From positions 2,790,001 to 2,854,000 of the forward strand of contig NZ_CP072941.1 in the NCBI RefSeq assembly GCF_018069625.1: a stretch of DNA of 64,000 nt. Reading direction: 5' to 3'. This document shows, piece after piece, positions 1 to 9,308 of this stretch. Positions within the stretch are counted from its first letter, which is position 1. Every line of letters starts with the position of its first letter. The translations under genes and the position numbers were made by a program. The notes under the pieces are model-generated. The model was not told where the DNA came from and made no database searches. It saw nothing but the letters and a program-made list of their open reading frames with translations. The stretch comes from Streptomyces yatensis. Lineage in GTDB: Bacteria; Actinomycetota; Actinomycetes; Streptomycetales; Streptomycetaceae.

Positions 1-300
1 CCAGTCGGCGGGCTCGGCGGGCACCACGTCCAGATGGCCGTGGACCAGCAGCGCGGGCGCGGACGGATCGGTGCCCTCGATCCGGGCCACGACATTGGTG
101 CGCCCGGGCGAGCGCTCCAGCAAGGTGGGCTCGATCTCCACATCGCCGAGCATCTCCGCCACATACTCGGCGGCCGGGCGCTCCGAGCAGTCACCGCCGC
201 CGCGGTTGGTGGTGTCGATCCTGATCAGCTCGGAGGTGAACCGCACCACCTCGTCGAGCGTCCGGTCGTCGATGGTCTCAGGACGGTCCGTGTCAGCCAT
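1..300 (-). CDS. M20-family metallopeptidase, N-terminal 100 residues (cut by window edge)
   Basis: This is the N-terminal 100 codons of a zinc-dependent M20/M25/M40 amidohydrolase-type peptidase; the rest lies beyond the left edge. The reading frame runs to base 1 without a stop. Residues 87-94 read HGHLDVVP, the family motif in which the second His binds zinc and the Asp supports the metal bridge. An N-terminal RIDTTNRGGG segment is also typical of the family. The ATG at 298-300 overlaps the stop of the upstream M55 gene by 8 bp, so the two are probably translationally coupled. Together they suggest turnover of small or D-amino-acid peptides. The substrate cannot be deduced from this fragment. 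Confidence 0.88.
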   Translation of the reverse strand, partial: MADTDRPETIDDRTLDEVVRFTSELIRIDTTNRGGGDCSERPAAEYVAEMLGDVEIEPTLLERSPGRTNVVARIEGTDPSAPALLVHGHLDVVPAEPADW

Positions 301-1126
301 ATTGCTCCTCCACCGCGGCCGAGACGACCGTCGTGACGGCCTTGAAGCAGCGGATCCCCTCGTACATGGTCGGTGAGGTGTAGGCGACGCGCCGCTCGCC
401 GCTGCGCTCCACGCCCGGCACCACGCTCGCCGCCCCCACCAGATGCTCGGCGTCGAATTCCAACTCCACCGTGAACGGCCCGCCGCGGGCGGGCTCGTGG
501 CGCACCGCCAGCACCGCCGCCTCCCGGGCCGCCGCCCGGATGTCGGCGGCCGTGCGGGCGGGGGTGCGGCAGACCGCCGCATAGCGCGAGACATAGTCCT
601 TGACCGCGACCGAACGGGCGTCCAGCGCATAGTCCGCGGCGTCCTCGCAGGTCTTGTCGTCCCCGGTCACCAGCACCACCGGCACCCCGTACTCGGCGGC
701 CACCAGGGCGTTGAGCCGGCCCTCACTGGCCCGCGCGCCGTTCACCCACACTCCGGTGATCGAGTTGGCGAGGTAGGTGTGGGCGAGGACGCCCTCGGTG
801 CCCGCGCCGGTGTGATAGCCGACGAACGCCACTCCGTCCACATCACCGTGCTGCACGCCCTCGACCATGCTCAGGCTCTTGTGCCGGCCGGTGAGCATCT
901 GGGCTCGGTCGTCCAGCTCTTCCAGCAGCAGATTGCGCATGGTCCAATGCGCCTCGTTGATGAGCACCTCGTCCGCACCGCCGTCGAGGAATCCGGCGAC
1001 GGCCGCGCTCACATCGGAGGTGAACAGACGGCGGCAGCGCTCCCACTGGGGAGTGCCGGGCAGCACATCAGCCGGCCAGGTGACGCCGGTGGCGCCCTCC
1101 ATGTCGGCGCTGATGAGGATCTTCAT
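293..1126 (-). CDS. M55 family D-aminopeptidase (DppA-like)
   Basis: A 277-residue zinc aminopeptidase of the DppA family, which removes N-terminal D-amino acids such as D-Ala from small peptides. The zinc and active-site positions match DppA closely: D8 and E10 in SADMEG, H60 in NEAHW, H105 in GYHTGAG and E135. The length is normal for the family and there is no signal peptide, so it is cytoplasmic. It overlaps the downstream M20 peptidase gene by 8 bp. A DasR-like operator lies 50 bp upstream of the start. A role in recycling D-Ala-containing cell-wall peptides would fit GlcNAc-responsive control, but that is inference. Confidence 0.9.
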   Translation of the reverse strand: MKILISADMEGATGVTWPADVLPGTPQWERCRRLFTSDVSAAVAGFLDGGADEVLINEAHWTMRNLLLEELDDRAQMLTGRHKSLSMVEGVQHGDVDGVAFVGYHTGAGTEGVLAHTYLANSITGVWVNGARASEGRLNALVAAEYGVPVVLVTGDDKTCEDAADYALDARSVAVKDYVSRYAAVCRTPARTAADIRAAAREAAVLAVRHEPARGGPFTVELEFDAEHLVGAASVVPGVERSGERRVAYTSPTMYEGIRCFKAVTTVVSAAVEEQYG

Positions 1127-1175
1127 GCCTCGTCACGTTACGCGTCGCGCCCGACCCGAACCACCCCTGTGGATA

Positions 1176-1191
1176 ACTGGTCCAGTCCACT
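1176..1191. promoter_or_regulatory. DasR-responsive element (dre-like operator)
   Basis: ACTGGTCCAGTCCACT matches the published dre consensus ACTGGTCTAGACCACT at 14 of 16 positions. It sits 50 bp upstream of the M55 aminopeptidase ATG, in the only intergenic gap serving the M55-M20 pair. Other HutC-type GntR regulators bind related sequences, so DasR is the best guess rather than certain. Confidence 0.6.
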
Positions 1192-1307
1192 ATCGTGTCC
1201 GGCCCGTGCCCGCCTCGTCAGGCGCGTACCCGCCGCGCCCCGACACCCGCGCGCAAGGGCCCCGATCACCCGCGGGCACGCGCCCCGACCGCCCGCGGGC
1301 AAGGGCC

Positions 1308-2027
1308 CTACGCCCGCGAGACCACGAACCAGCGGGCCGGCAGCTCGACCCGTGAGCCGTCCGGCCACTGCTCCGTCTGGGCCAGCGCCGTCGGGCCCTC
1401 GGCGAGGATCTCCAGCCCGGCCTCCGCCAGCACCTCCGGCACCTCCTTGTCCGCCGCGTCGGCCGGCCGCAGCCCGTGGTCGAAGACCCGGCGCAGCTTC
1501 AGCGGCGGACCGCCCGGGCTCGCCGCCAGCTCCCCCAGCACGGCCTTGGACTCCGCCGTCAGCTCCACGACGAACCCCCGCCCGCGCCGCCCCAGCAGCG
1601 TGGCCACCGCCTCCGCGACCGGACGCCGGTCGGCGGCGTCGCTCTGGTGGATGACGGCCCGCATATACACATTGGCGTCGCCGATCCGCCGGCCCAGCTC
1701 CGCCACCGCGGCCGCGTCGGTCAGGCTCAGCTGCCGGTACTCCGCCGCGCCCGCCGGATCGGCGCGCCGCGCGTGCTCCACCGCGGCGCGGGACAGGTCG
1801 ACGCCCACCGCCCGCCCGAAGCGGGAGGCCAGATAGCGGGTCTGGGTGCCGTTGCCGCAGCCCAGGTCGACGATCGGCAGCGAGGGGTCGGCGTACGGCG
1901 CCAGCAGGTCCAGATGCGGGGCGGCGCTCAGCGAGGGGTCCGCGTCCCAGATGGCGTCCCCCGGGGTGTCCGAGGTCTGCTGCCAGTAGCTCTCCCACGC
2001 CTGCCGGTAGCGCTCCGAGACGCTCAT
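1308..2027 (-). CDS. Class I SAM-dependent methyltransferase
   Basis: A 239-residue cytoplasmic methyltransferase with a Rossmann-type SAM-binding core. Motif I is VDLGCGNGTQTRYLA near residues 50-63, followed by an acidic end of strand 2 (AVGVDLS). The ATG at 2025-2027 overlaps the stop of the phosphatase gene by 4 bp (ATGA) and is preferred over an in-frame ATG 39 bp upstream that would intrude into that gene. Co-translation with a signalling phosphatase is the only functional clue. The substrate is unknown; the fold resembles the many small-molecule methyltransferases of Streptomyces. Confidence 0.85.
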   Translation of the reverse strand: MSVSERYRQAWESYWQQTSDTPGDAIWDADPSLSAAPHLDLLAPYADPSLPIVDLGCGNGTQTRYLASRFGRAVGVDLSRAAVEHARRADPAGAAEYRQLSLTDAAAVAELGRRIGDANVYMRAVIHQSDAADRRPVAEAVATLLGRRGRGFVVELTAESKAVLGELAASPGGPPLKLRRVFDHGLRPADAADKEVPEVLAEAGLEILAEGPTALAQTEQWPDGSRVELPARWFVVSRA

Positions 2028-4510
2028 CGCCGCTCCCCTGGGTGTGCCAACGCCTGCTCGAACCACACCGTTTTACCGCGCCCCGTGCGACTCGTACCCC
2101 ACTCGCGCGCGAGTTTGCTGATCACCCGCAGCCCGCGCCCGCTCTCGTCGTCCCGGTCCGCGCTCAGCAGTGCGGGCAGTTCGTGGTCGTCGTCGGTGAC
2201 CTCGCACAGCAGGGCGTCGGTGCGGACCAGGCGCAGCCGCACATGGTGGGTGTGGGCATGCCGTATCGCGTTGGTCACCGCCTCGCTCACCAGGAGCTCG
2301 GCGGTCTCCACGGACTCCGGCAGCCCCCACCGCAGCAGCCGCTCGCGGACGAGCCGGCGGGCCCGCCCGACCTCGCTGGGGTCCAGCGCCAGCCGCCACT
2401 GGGCGACATGCTCGGCCGGTATGCCGCCCAGCCGGGCCATCAGCAGCGCCACGTCGTCCTTACGGCCGCCACGGCCGTCCTTGTCGCGGGAGGCGGCGGC
2501 CAGCGCCCGGATGATGGTGTCGCACGCGTCGTCCATGGACGCCGCCGGATGCGCCGCGGACTCGCACAGCGCGGCGATCCCGGCGCCGATGTCCTGGCCG
2601 CGCACCTCGACCAGCCCGTCCGTGCACAGCACCAGCCGGTCCCCGGGCTCCACCCGCACCGTCGCCGTCTCGAAGGGCACCCCGCCCACGCCGATCGGCG
2701 CGCCGGTGGGCAGGTCCAGCAGCTCGCTGCGGCCGTCCCGGGCCCGCACCAGCACGGGCGGGATATGGCCCGCGTTGGAGAGCACCAGCTCGGAACCGAC
2801 GGGGTCGTAGACGGCGTACAGACAGGTGGCCAGATAGTGCTCGCCGAGCCGCTGGGCCAGGTCGTCGAGGGTGCGCAGCAGCTGGGCGGGCGGCAGATCG
2901 AGCGCGGCCATGGTCTGCACGGCGGTGCGCAACTGCCCCATCATCGCCGCCGAGGTGAGCCCGTGACCCATCACGTCGCCGACCACCAGCGCGGTGCGCG
3001 ACCCGGGCAGCTTGATGGTGTCGAACCAGTCTCCGCCGACCCGGCCGAGCCGGGTTCCGGGCAGATAGCGGGTCGCGGTGTCGCAGCCCGCCATGCGCGG
3101 GGTCACCTGGGGCAGCATGCTGTCCTGGAGCGTCTCGGCGACGTTCTCCTGGTAGGTGTACATCCGGGCGTTGTCGAGGACGAGCCCCGCGCGGGCGGCC
3201 AGTTCGGCGCCGGTCGTGCGGTCCATGTCGTCGAACGGCTCACGCCCGGCGCGCCGCAGCAGCACCATGAAGCCCAGCACCACATCGCGCGCCTTGAGCG
3301 GCACGATCAGGATCGACCGGCCATTGATCAGCGGTCTCAGGTCGCGCTTCTCGAACTGCCCGGCGATCCGGTCGCCCACCTCGTCGCTGATGGAGGGGAT
3401 CAGCACCGGCTCGCCCGTGACCATGCACTGGAAGAACGGGGTGTGCTCGGGAAACGCGATGCTCTCGCCGACCGGCACGGTGTCGTCCCAGCGGCCCGGT
3501 TCGTCGTTGTGCTCGACCCAGACGCGGTGCCAGACGGTGGTGACGTCGGGCGGGCCGTCGGGGAACCCCTCGCCCGCCAGGACCTGGGCGCGCAGATGGG
3601 TACCGGCGAAGTCCGCGAAGCGCGGCACGGCGGCGCTGGTCACCTCTCGGATGGTGCGGGCGAGGTCCAGGGAGGTGCCGATGCGGCCGCTGACCTCGTT
3701 GAGGAACTCCAGCCGCTCACGGACCGCCGCGTACTCCAGGTCCACCTCATCGGGGTCCGGCGACCGCTCGGAGGCGTGCGCGCGATCCGGTGCGCCCTCC
3801 GCCGTGACCGCGCTCCGCGGTACGGCCTCCTGGCGCGCCCGGCGCGCGCGGTAGCGCGGCATCCCCCAGTCCGGCGTCACCGGGACGCGCTCGTGGTGGC
3901 TGATCTCCAGTACCGGATAGCCCAGTTCCAGCACCTGGGCGACGATCCGGCCGGCCGTGGCCGGGCCCATGTTGGGCAGGATGTCCGGCAGCCGGCCGGC
4001 CAGCCGCTCGGCGCCGGGGAACTCGGTGTGCAGCGCGAAGCCGGGTACGATCCGCTCGTCCCGCCCCAGGGCGTCCCCGCCCACTCCATCGGCATCCGCC
4101 GCCAGTACCAGCAGCCGCTCCGGCCCGGGGCCCACCAGTGGATACGCCCACCACAGGACGTCCGCCCGGCCATGGTCCGGATCCGCCATTCGGGCCCGGC
4201 CCGCGGTGGGGTAGTACATGGTGCCGAGCAGCGAATCGTCGAGCTCCGGGTGGCCCGTCGCGTCGGTGCGCACCTCCGCGCCGCGTAACGCCCCCGAGAC
4301 CGGCATCAGGTCGACGGCGGGGCAGCCGACGGCCTGTTCGCGCGTGGGTCCGAAGAGCCTGCGGGCCCCCGAACTCCAATGCGTGACGCGCCCCTCGGCG
4401 TCGATGACGACGACCGCGAGCGGCATCCTTCCGTGGACACCCCTGCGCTGCTCCGGCACCGCGGGCGGCTCGCCCCGGCCGTCGTCGCAGCGCGACGTGC
4501 CGTACTCCAT
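2024..4510 (-). CDS. PAS-GAF-SpoIIE (PP2C) phosphatase with C-terminal RsbW-like ATPase domain
   Basis: An 828-residue multidomain signalling protein. In order it has a PAS-like sensor (about 25-90), a spacer with a second sensor-like segment, a GAF domain (about 265-445), a SpoIIE/PP2C serine phosphatase (about 475-685, GGDWFDT and GDVMGHG) and a HATPase_c anti-sigma-kinase-like domain (about 700-825, SEAVTNAIRHA and GRGLRVI). Such proteins typically dephosphorylate anti-sigma-factor antagonists and may phosphorylate them through the RsbW-like end. The ATG at 4510 has AAGGAG 10 nt upstream; an in-frame GTG at 4531 would place that site inside the coding region. There is no transmembrane segment, so it is cytosolic. 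It is coupled to the downstream methyltransferase gene. Confidence 0.9.
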   Translation of the reverse strand: MEYGTSRCDDGRGEPPAVPEQRRGVHGRMPLAVVVIDAEGRVTHWSSGARRLFGPTREQAVGCPAVDLMPVSGALRGAEVRTDATGHPELDDSLLGTMYYPTAGRARMADPDHGRADVLWWAYPLVGPGPERLLVLAADADGVGGDALGRDERIVPGFALHTEFPGAERLAGRLPDILPNMGPATAGRIVAQVLELGYPVLEISHHERVPVTPDWGMPRYRARRARQEAVPRSAVTAEGAPDRAHASERSPDPDEVDLEYAAVRERLEFLNEVSGRIGTSLDLARTIREVTSAAVPRFADFAGTHLRAQVLAGEGFPDGPPDVTTVWHRVWVEHNDEPGRWDDTVPVGESIAFPEHTPFFQCMVTGEPVLIPSISDEVGDRIAGQFEKRDLRPLINGRSILIVPLKARDVVLGFMVLLRRAGREPFDDMDRTTGAELAARAGLVLDNARMYTYQENVAETLQDSMLPQVTPRMAGCDTATRYLPGTRLGRVGGDWFDTIKLPGSRTALVVGDVMGHGLTSAAMMGQLRTAVQTMAALDLPPAQLLRTLDDLAQRLGEHYLATCLYAVYDPVGSELVLSNAGHIPPVLVRARDGRSELLDLPTGAPIGVGGVPFETATVRVEPGDRLVLCTDGLVEVRGQDIGAGIAALCESAAHPAASMDDACDTIIRALAAASRDKDGRGGRKDDVALLMARLGGIPAEHVAQWRLALDPSEVGRARRLVRERLLRWGLPESVETAELLVSEAVTNAIRHAHTHHVRLRLVRTDALLCEVTDDDHELPALLSADRDDESGRGLRVISKLAREWGTSRTGRGKTVWFEQALAHPGERR

Positions 4511-4632
4511 AGGCGGAAGACTCCTTCGCACGCAAGATCTGCGACAGCGCTACCCACGGTACGGCTGTTGCGAGCGTCCGTGGGAGGCAATACCCGAATA
4601 GGTGTCATGTGTGTGCAGGTGCGAATGAGTTG

Positions 4633-4666
4633 CCGCCGGGAGGTGCCACGACGCGCCTCCCGGCGG
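4633..4666 (-). terminator. Intrinsic-type hairpin after the MFS fusion gene
   Basis: A perfect 11-bp stem, CCGCCGGGAGG/CCTCCCGGCGG, with a 12-nt loop lies 9 bp past the stop of the minus-strand MFS gene. There is no U-tract, as is usual in Streptomyces. Confidence 0.6.
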
Positions 4667-4674
4667 GGCCGGGC

Positions 4675-7212
4675 CTAGTCCTCGTAGCCCAGTTGGAGAT
4701 CGCGCTCGGTACGGCCGCCGCCCGCGACCTGGAGGACCGTCGCCACCGGCGGGTAGCCGGCCGCGATGACCGTGTACTCGCCCGCCGACAGGTCGATGAA
4801 GCGGAACGCGCCGTCCGGGCCCGTCGTCGCCGTGTCGACCACATTGCCCGCCGCGTCCAGCAGCGTGACCCGGGCGTCCTCCACCACACGGCCGCCGGTG
4901 GCCCGGACGACCCCGCGCAGCACCGCGCCACCGGCCAGCTCGATGTCCTGCCGGGTCTCACGGGCGGCCTGGACGGAGACCGGGAGGGCGGCGGGGCGGA
5001 ACGCGGGGGCGCTGGCGGCGAGGGTGTACTCACCCGCCACCAACTCGTCCATCACATAGCCCCCTTCGCGGCCGCTGCGGGTGGCCGCGACGACCTCGCC
5101 GCGCACATCGGTCAGGGTGACGGTCGCCTCCCTTACGGGCGTGCCGTCCGCCGTAAGGACGGCGCCGGCGAGCCGCCCCGCCCCGCCGAGGACCACGTCC
5201 AGGTCGACCGGCCGGTCCCCGACGGTGACGCTGACCGCCCGCGGCTGGTGGCCGCCGGCCGCCGCGATCAGGACGTACGACCCGGCGCCGGGCGTGCTCA
5301 GCGCGTATCGCCCGTCCTCCCCGGTGGCACCGCGACCGATCTGGCGTCCGCCGATGTCGATGAGGGTCAGGGCGGCCCGCGGGACCGAGGTGCCGTCGTG
5401 GTGCTGGACCGTGCCGCAGACCGGGACGCCCGCGGAGGGTGGCGGCGCGGAGGGCGCGGCCGCCGCGGCGTGCCGGGCGCCCGTGCGCGCGGCGGGCACC
5501 ACGGGGTCTTGCAGGTCTTGCTGGACGGCATAGTCGGTGTGGGACACCAGAGGTTTCTCCTTCAGGAGGAAGGCGAGCAGGAAGCCCAGGACGAGCACCG
5601 GCACGAGATAGAGGAAGATCCGCGGCATGGCGTGGGCGTACGCCGCGATATAGCCGTCCCGCAGGGCGCCCGGCATCGCGTGCACCATCTGCGGGGTGAC
5701 CGAGTCGGGGTCGGGCAGACCGGTTCCGTCGCCGCCGCGCCCGTACGCCGCTCCGGAGGGCAGGTCGACCTGGAGGCGGTCGGCGAGCCGGTTGGCGAAG
5801 AGCGTGCCGAAGACGGCCGCGCCGACGCTGCCGCCGATCTGCCGGAAGTAGTTGTTGGCGCTGGTGGCCGAGCCGAGGTCGGCCACGGGCACGGCGTTCT
5901 GCACGGCGAGGATGAGCACCGGCAGGACGAGCCCGAGGCCGAGCCCGAGGACGCCCATCCACAGGCTGTAGTCCTGGCGGGAGGTGTCCTCCTCCAGCCG
6001 GGAGAGCAGCCACATGCCGACGACGGAGATCAGCCCGCCCACGATGGGAAAGACCTTGTAGCGGCCGGTGGTGCTGATGAGCTGGCCGGAGATGATCGAG
6101 GCCAGCACCATGCCGCCCATCATGGGCACCATCAGCAGCCCCGACTCGGTGGCCGAGACGCCGTCGACCATCTGCAGGAAGGTCGGCAGGTAGCTGGCGG
6201 CGCCGAAGAGGGCGACGCCGATGACGGCGCCGATCAGCCCGCTGACGCAGAAGACCGAGTCGCGGAACAGCCGCATGGGGATGATCGGTTCGGGGACGAC
6301 GCACTCCACGACGACGAAGAGGATCACCGAACCGGCCGCTCCCAGGGCGAGCCCGAGGATGACGCGGGAGCCCCATGCGTACTCCGTGCCGCCCCAACTC
6401 GTCAGCAGCACCGCGCAGGTGGAGAACAGCGACAGGAACAGCGCGCCCAGATAGTCGAAGCGGGCCCGCCGCGGCGGCTCCGGCACCTTGAGGACGGCGG
6501 CCACGACGGCGAGGGTGACCAGTCCGAAGGGGACGTTGACGTAGAAGCACCAGCGCCAGGAGGCATGGTCGGTGAAGAATCCGCCGAGCAGCGGCCCGGC
6601 CACCGAGGCGAGGCCGAACGCGGCGCCGATGAGCCCCATATAGCGGCCGCGTTCCCGGGGAGGAACAATATCGGCCATGATCGCCTGGACACCGATCATC
6701 AGACCGCCGGCGCCCACGCCCTGCACCGCGCGGAAGGCGATCAGCTCGTCCATCGTGCGGGACCAGCCCGCGAGCGCGGATCCGGCGACGAAGACGACGA
6801 TCGCGAAGACGAAGACGCTCTTACGGCCGATGAGGTCGCCCAGCTTGCCGTAGACCGGCAGCACGATGGTGACCGCGAGGAGGTAGGAAGTGACCGTCCA
6901 GGACATCTTGTCCAGGCCGTGCAGCTCACCGACCACCTCGGGGAGGGCGGTGGCGACGATGGTCTGATCGAGGGCCGCGAGCAGCAGCGCGAGCATCAGC
7001 CCGAAGAAGACCATCCGCACCCGGGCCGGGCTGAGCGGGGCGGCGCCCTCCGCCGGAGGCGCCGCGCCCGGGCCCCCGGCCCTGTCGGCCCCGTCGGTTA
7101 CGTCATCGGTCGCGTGGGCGGGAGGGCCCGCCGGTTCGTACCCCCCGTGCCGCTCGTGGCTCTCTCGCCGCTTCGGCACGGTGGCGCCGGTGGTCCCGGT
7201 GGTGCCGCCCAC
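4675..7212 (-). CDS. DHA2-type MFS exporter fused to three transthyretin-like (carboxypeptidase-regulatory) domains
   Basis: An 845-residue protein. Residues about 70-560 form a 14-helix drug:H+ antiporter: [14 protein letters not shown] in helix 1, [13 protein letters not shown] after helix 2 and GPLLGGFF as the antiporter motif C. A linker follows, then three consecutive beta-sandwich repeats of the carboxypeptidase-regulatory type (about 597-680, 680-763 and 763-845), each with a G-x-V...G-x-P...A-x-V-x-L pattern ending in GEYT or GSYV. With both termini inside, as in DHA2 proteins, the appendage would be cytoplasmic. The start is GTG at 7210-7212 with AAGGA 5 nt upstream. The substrate is unknown; a multidrug or metabolite exporter is likely. 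Confidence 0.88.
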   Translation of the reverse strand: MGGTTGTTGATVPKRRESHERHGGYEPAGPPAHATDDVTDGADRAGGPGAAPPAEGAAPLSPARVRMVFFGLMLALLLAALDQTIVATALPEVVGELHGLDKMSWTVTSYLLAVTIVLPVYGKLGDLIGRKSVFVFAIVVFVAGSALAGWSRTMDELIAFRAVQGVGAGGLMIGVQAIMADIVPPRERGRYMGLIGAAFGLASVAGPLLGGFFTDHASWRWCFYVNVPFGLVTLAVVAAVLKVPEPPRRARFDYLGALFLSLFSTCAVLLTSWGGTEYAWGSRVILGLALGAAGSVILFVVVECVVPEPIIPMRLFRDSVFCVSGLIGAVIGVALFGAASYLPTFLQMVDGVSATESGLLMVPMMGGMVLASIISGQLISTTGRYKVFPIVGGLISVVGMWLLSRLEEDTSRQDYSLWMGVLGLGLGLVLPVLILAVQNAVPVADLGSATSANNYFRQIGGSVGAAVFGTLFANRLADRLQVDLPSGAAYGRGGDGTGLPDPDSVTPQMVHAMPGALRDGYIAAYAHAMPRIFLYLVPVLVLGFLLAFLLKEKPLVSHTDYAVQQDLQDPVVPAARTGARHAAAAAPSAPPPSAGVPVCGTVQHHDGTSVPRAALTLIDIGGRQIGRGATGEDGRYALSTPGAGSYVLIAAAGGHQPRAVSVTVGDRPVDLDVVLGGAGRLAGAVLTADGTPVREATVTLTDVRGEVVAATRSGREGGYVMDELVAGEYTLAASAPAFRPAALPVSVQAARETRQDIELAGGAVLRGVVRATGGRVVEDARVTLLDAAGNVVDTATTGPDGAFRFIDLSAGEYTVIAAGYPPVATVLQVAGGGRTERDLQLGYED

Positions 7213-7420
7213 GTCCTTCTCCCCTCGTCACGCCTGCGCCGCCCATTTCTCGCATCACGCGCAACCAGGGGCAAACAGCGACGAATCACCGACGAGGGGC
7301 TGTAGACGGCATTCCCCCCGGTGGGAGTGTGTGCGGGGGGTATGCCGGACCGCGGAGAAAACCACCCGAACCGGTGAGTGCGACGTTCGGTCCGGGGACG
7401 GGATCAGGACGTGCCGAGCG

Positions 7421-7864
7421 CTACTGGGCGGTCTCGGCGGCGAGCTTGGCCAGCAGCTCGTCGTAGATCCGGGCCAGCCCCTTGGGGGCGAAGGTCCGCT
7501 CGAAGAAGCCGCCGATGCCGCTCGCGCCGGTCCAGGTCGAGGTGACGACGACCCGCGACTTTCCCTCACCCGCCGGGGTGACGGTCCAGGTGGTCACCAT
7601 GGAGGAGTTGCGGTCCTTCTCGACCAGCTGGCCGTCGCTCGGCTCGGAGACCTCCAGCAGGCAGTCGCGCACCCGCTTGCTGGTGGCCTGGAGCTTCCAG
7701 TGCACGACGGTGCCCTCACCGTCGCCGCCCTCGCGCACCTCGTACTCGCTGAACTGCTGCGGAAGCAGCCGGGGGCGGGTCTCGCGGTAGTCGGCGAGTG
7801 CGTCGAACACGTCCTCGGGCTTACCCGTGACGATCCGCTCCGTAGTGGCCTCGACCTGGCCCAT
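7421..7864 (-). CDS. SRPBCC (START/Bet v1-like) family protein
   Basis: A 147-residue soluble single-domain protein with the SRPBCC layout: an N-terminal strand ending ERIVTGKPEDVFDALADY, central strands (GTVVHWKLQA, MVTTWTVTPAG, RVVVTSTWTG) and a long C-terminal helix (GLARIYDELLAKLAAE). Members bind hydrophobic ligands or act as polyketide cyclase-like proteins; the ligand here is unknown. The ATG has GGAGGG 7 nt upstream. It is monocistronic and divergent from the radical SAM gene. Confidence 0.8.
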   Translation of the reverse strand: MGQVEATTERIVTGKPEDVFDALADYRETRPRLLPQQFSEYEVREGGDGEGTVVHWKLQATSKRVRDCLLEVSEPSDGQLVEKDRNSSMVTTWTVTPAGEGKSRVVVTSTWTGASGIGGFFERTFAPKGLARIYDELLAKLAAETAQ

Positions 7865-7973
7865 CGCATGTCCCTCCGCGCTCGACGTGGCGCCCCCAGC
7901 CCGTGACGCCTTGACGAGCGCAAGCCAACCACCTCAGGGTCACCCGCCCAAATCGGGGGTTGACGAAAACCAA

Positions 7974-7989
7974 TCAAACATGTGTTCTA
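7974..7989. promoter_or_regulatory. LexA SOS box upstream of the radical SAM gene
   Basis: TCAAACATGTGTTCTA matches the actinobacterial SOS box TCGAACNNNNGTTCGA at 10 of 12 fixed positions and keeps both AAC/GTT cores. It lies 35 bp upstream of the ATG at 8024, with a possible -35 TTGACG at 7960-7965 just before it. LexA binding here would block the promoter. Confidence 0.65.
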
Positions 7990-8023
7990 TTGTGGTAACG
8001 AGCGAGACCCGGAGGTGCCTGCG

Positions 8024-9067
8024 ATGCGCTGGGACAACCTGACCCGAGACGACACGTCGGCCACCCCGGCCCTCTTCGCCGCGGACGCGGTGACCACCCG
8101 CACCTTCGACACCCCGGAGTTCCGCGGGATCACCTTCCACGAGATCCGGGCGCGGTCGATCATCAACCGGGTGCCCGGGGCCTCCCGGATGCCCTTCGAG
8201 TGGACGGTGAACCCGTACCGGGGCTGCACCCACGCCTGCGTCTACTGCTTCGCGCGCAAGACGCACAGCTATCTCGACCTGGACACCGGGATCGGTTTCG
8301 ACTCCCAGATCGTGGTGAAGACCAACGCGCCGGAGCTGCTCCGCCGCGAGCTGGCCTCGCGCCGCTGGGCGGGTGAGCACATCGCCATGGGGACCAACGT
8401 GGACTGCTACCAGCGCGCCGAGGGCCGGTATCAACTGATGCCCGGCATCCTTACGGCGCTCGTGGAGCGCGCCAACCCCTTCTCGATCCTCACCAAGGGC
8501 ACGCTGATCCTGCGCGATCTGGAGCTGCTGCGACGGGCCTCACGCGTCACCGACATCGGCGTCTCGGTCTCGGTCGGCTTCACCGACGGCGAGCTGTGGC
8601 GCACCGTCGAGCCGGGCACGCCCTCGCCCGAGCGGCGCCTGGACGTCGTGCGGACGCTGTCCTCCCACGGGATCCCGTGCGGTGTGCTGATGGCCCCGGT
8701 GATCCCCTTTCTCGGCGACTCCCCCGAGCAATTGCGCGCCACCGTAAGGGCGATCGCTCAGGCCGGAGCCACCTCCGTGACCCCGCTGGTGCTCCATCTG
8801 CGCCCGGGCGCCCGCGAGTGGTTCACCACCTGGCTCACCCACCACCACCCTCGGCTGCTGCGCCGGTACGACGCGCTGTACGAGGGCGGCTCCTACGCCC
8901 CGAAGTGGTATCAGCGGCGGATCACCGGCATGGTCCACGACTTCGCCACCGAGTTCGGCATCGGCCCGTACGCGGCGGGCGCGCACCGCAAGGTGCCCGA
9001 CGAGCCGGAGGAGCCGGACGCCCGGGCCGACTCACCGCCGGCGCCCGCCCAGCTGTCCCTGCTGTGA
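8024..9067 (+). CDS. Rv2578c-family radical SAM protein (SPL/photolyase-related)
   Basis: A 347-residue radical SAM enzyme. The Cx3Cx2C cluster-binding motif is C68, C72 and C75 in NPYRGCTHACVYCFARK, followed by the family-specific THSYLDLDTGIGFDSQIVVK. These are relatives of spore photoproduct lyase and are often labelled DNA repair photolyase-like; the actual reaction is not established. The ATG at 8024 has GGAGGTG 7 nt upstream, which favours it over an in-frame ATG at 7982 inside the operator. The SOS box upstream supports a DNA-damage role. A 14-bp tandem repeat array begins at its stop codon. Confidence 0.88.
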   Translation: MRWDNLTRDDTSATPALFAADAVTTRTFDTPEFRGITFHEIRARSIINRVPGASRMPFEWTVNPYRGCTHACVYCFARKTHSYLDLDTGIGFDSQIVVKTNAPELLRRELASRRWAGEHIAMGTNVDCYQRAEGRYQLMPGILTALVERANPFSILTKGTLILRDLELLRRASRVTDIGVSVSVGFTDGELWRTVEPGTPSPERRLDVVRTLSSHGIPCGVLMAPVIPFLGDSPEQLRATVRAIAQAGATSVTPLVLHLRPGAREWFTTWLTHHHPRLLRRYDALYEGGSYAPKWYQRRITGMVHDFATEFGIGPYAAGAHRKVPDEPEEPDARADSPPAPAQLSLL

Positions 9068-9259
9068 GCACGCGCGTGTGAACATGGGCGGGTGAACCTG
9101 CGCATGTGAACATGCGTGGGTGAGCACGCGCGGGTGAGCACGCGCGGGTGAGCACGCGCGGGTGAGCACGCGCGGGTGAGCACGCGCGGGTGAGCACGCG
9201 CGGGTGAGCACGCGCGGGTGAACATGCGTGGGTGAGCACGCGCGGGTGAGCACGCGCGC
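9064..9259. repeat. Fourteen tandem copies of a 14-bp unit
   Basis: Fourteen consecutive 14-bp units, consensus GTGAGCACGCGCGG. Eight or nine are identical, and the variants (GTGAACATGCGTGG and similar) lie towards the start and end. The first unit overlaps the stop codon of the radical SAM gene. Units abut without spacers, so this is a minisatellite and not CRISPR. Confidence 0.9.
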
Positions 9260-9308
9260 ACCGCCGTGAGCACACGCACCTCCCGGCGGACGGTGTCCCT
9301 GCCGCCCC

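Noticed and set aside
9064..9259. Regular repeats resembling a CRISPR array
   Set aside because: Units are 14 bp and abut directly with no spacers, and no cas gene is near.
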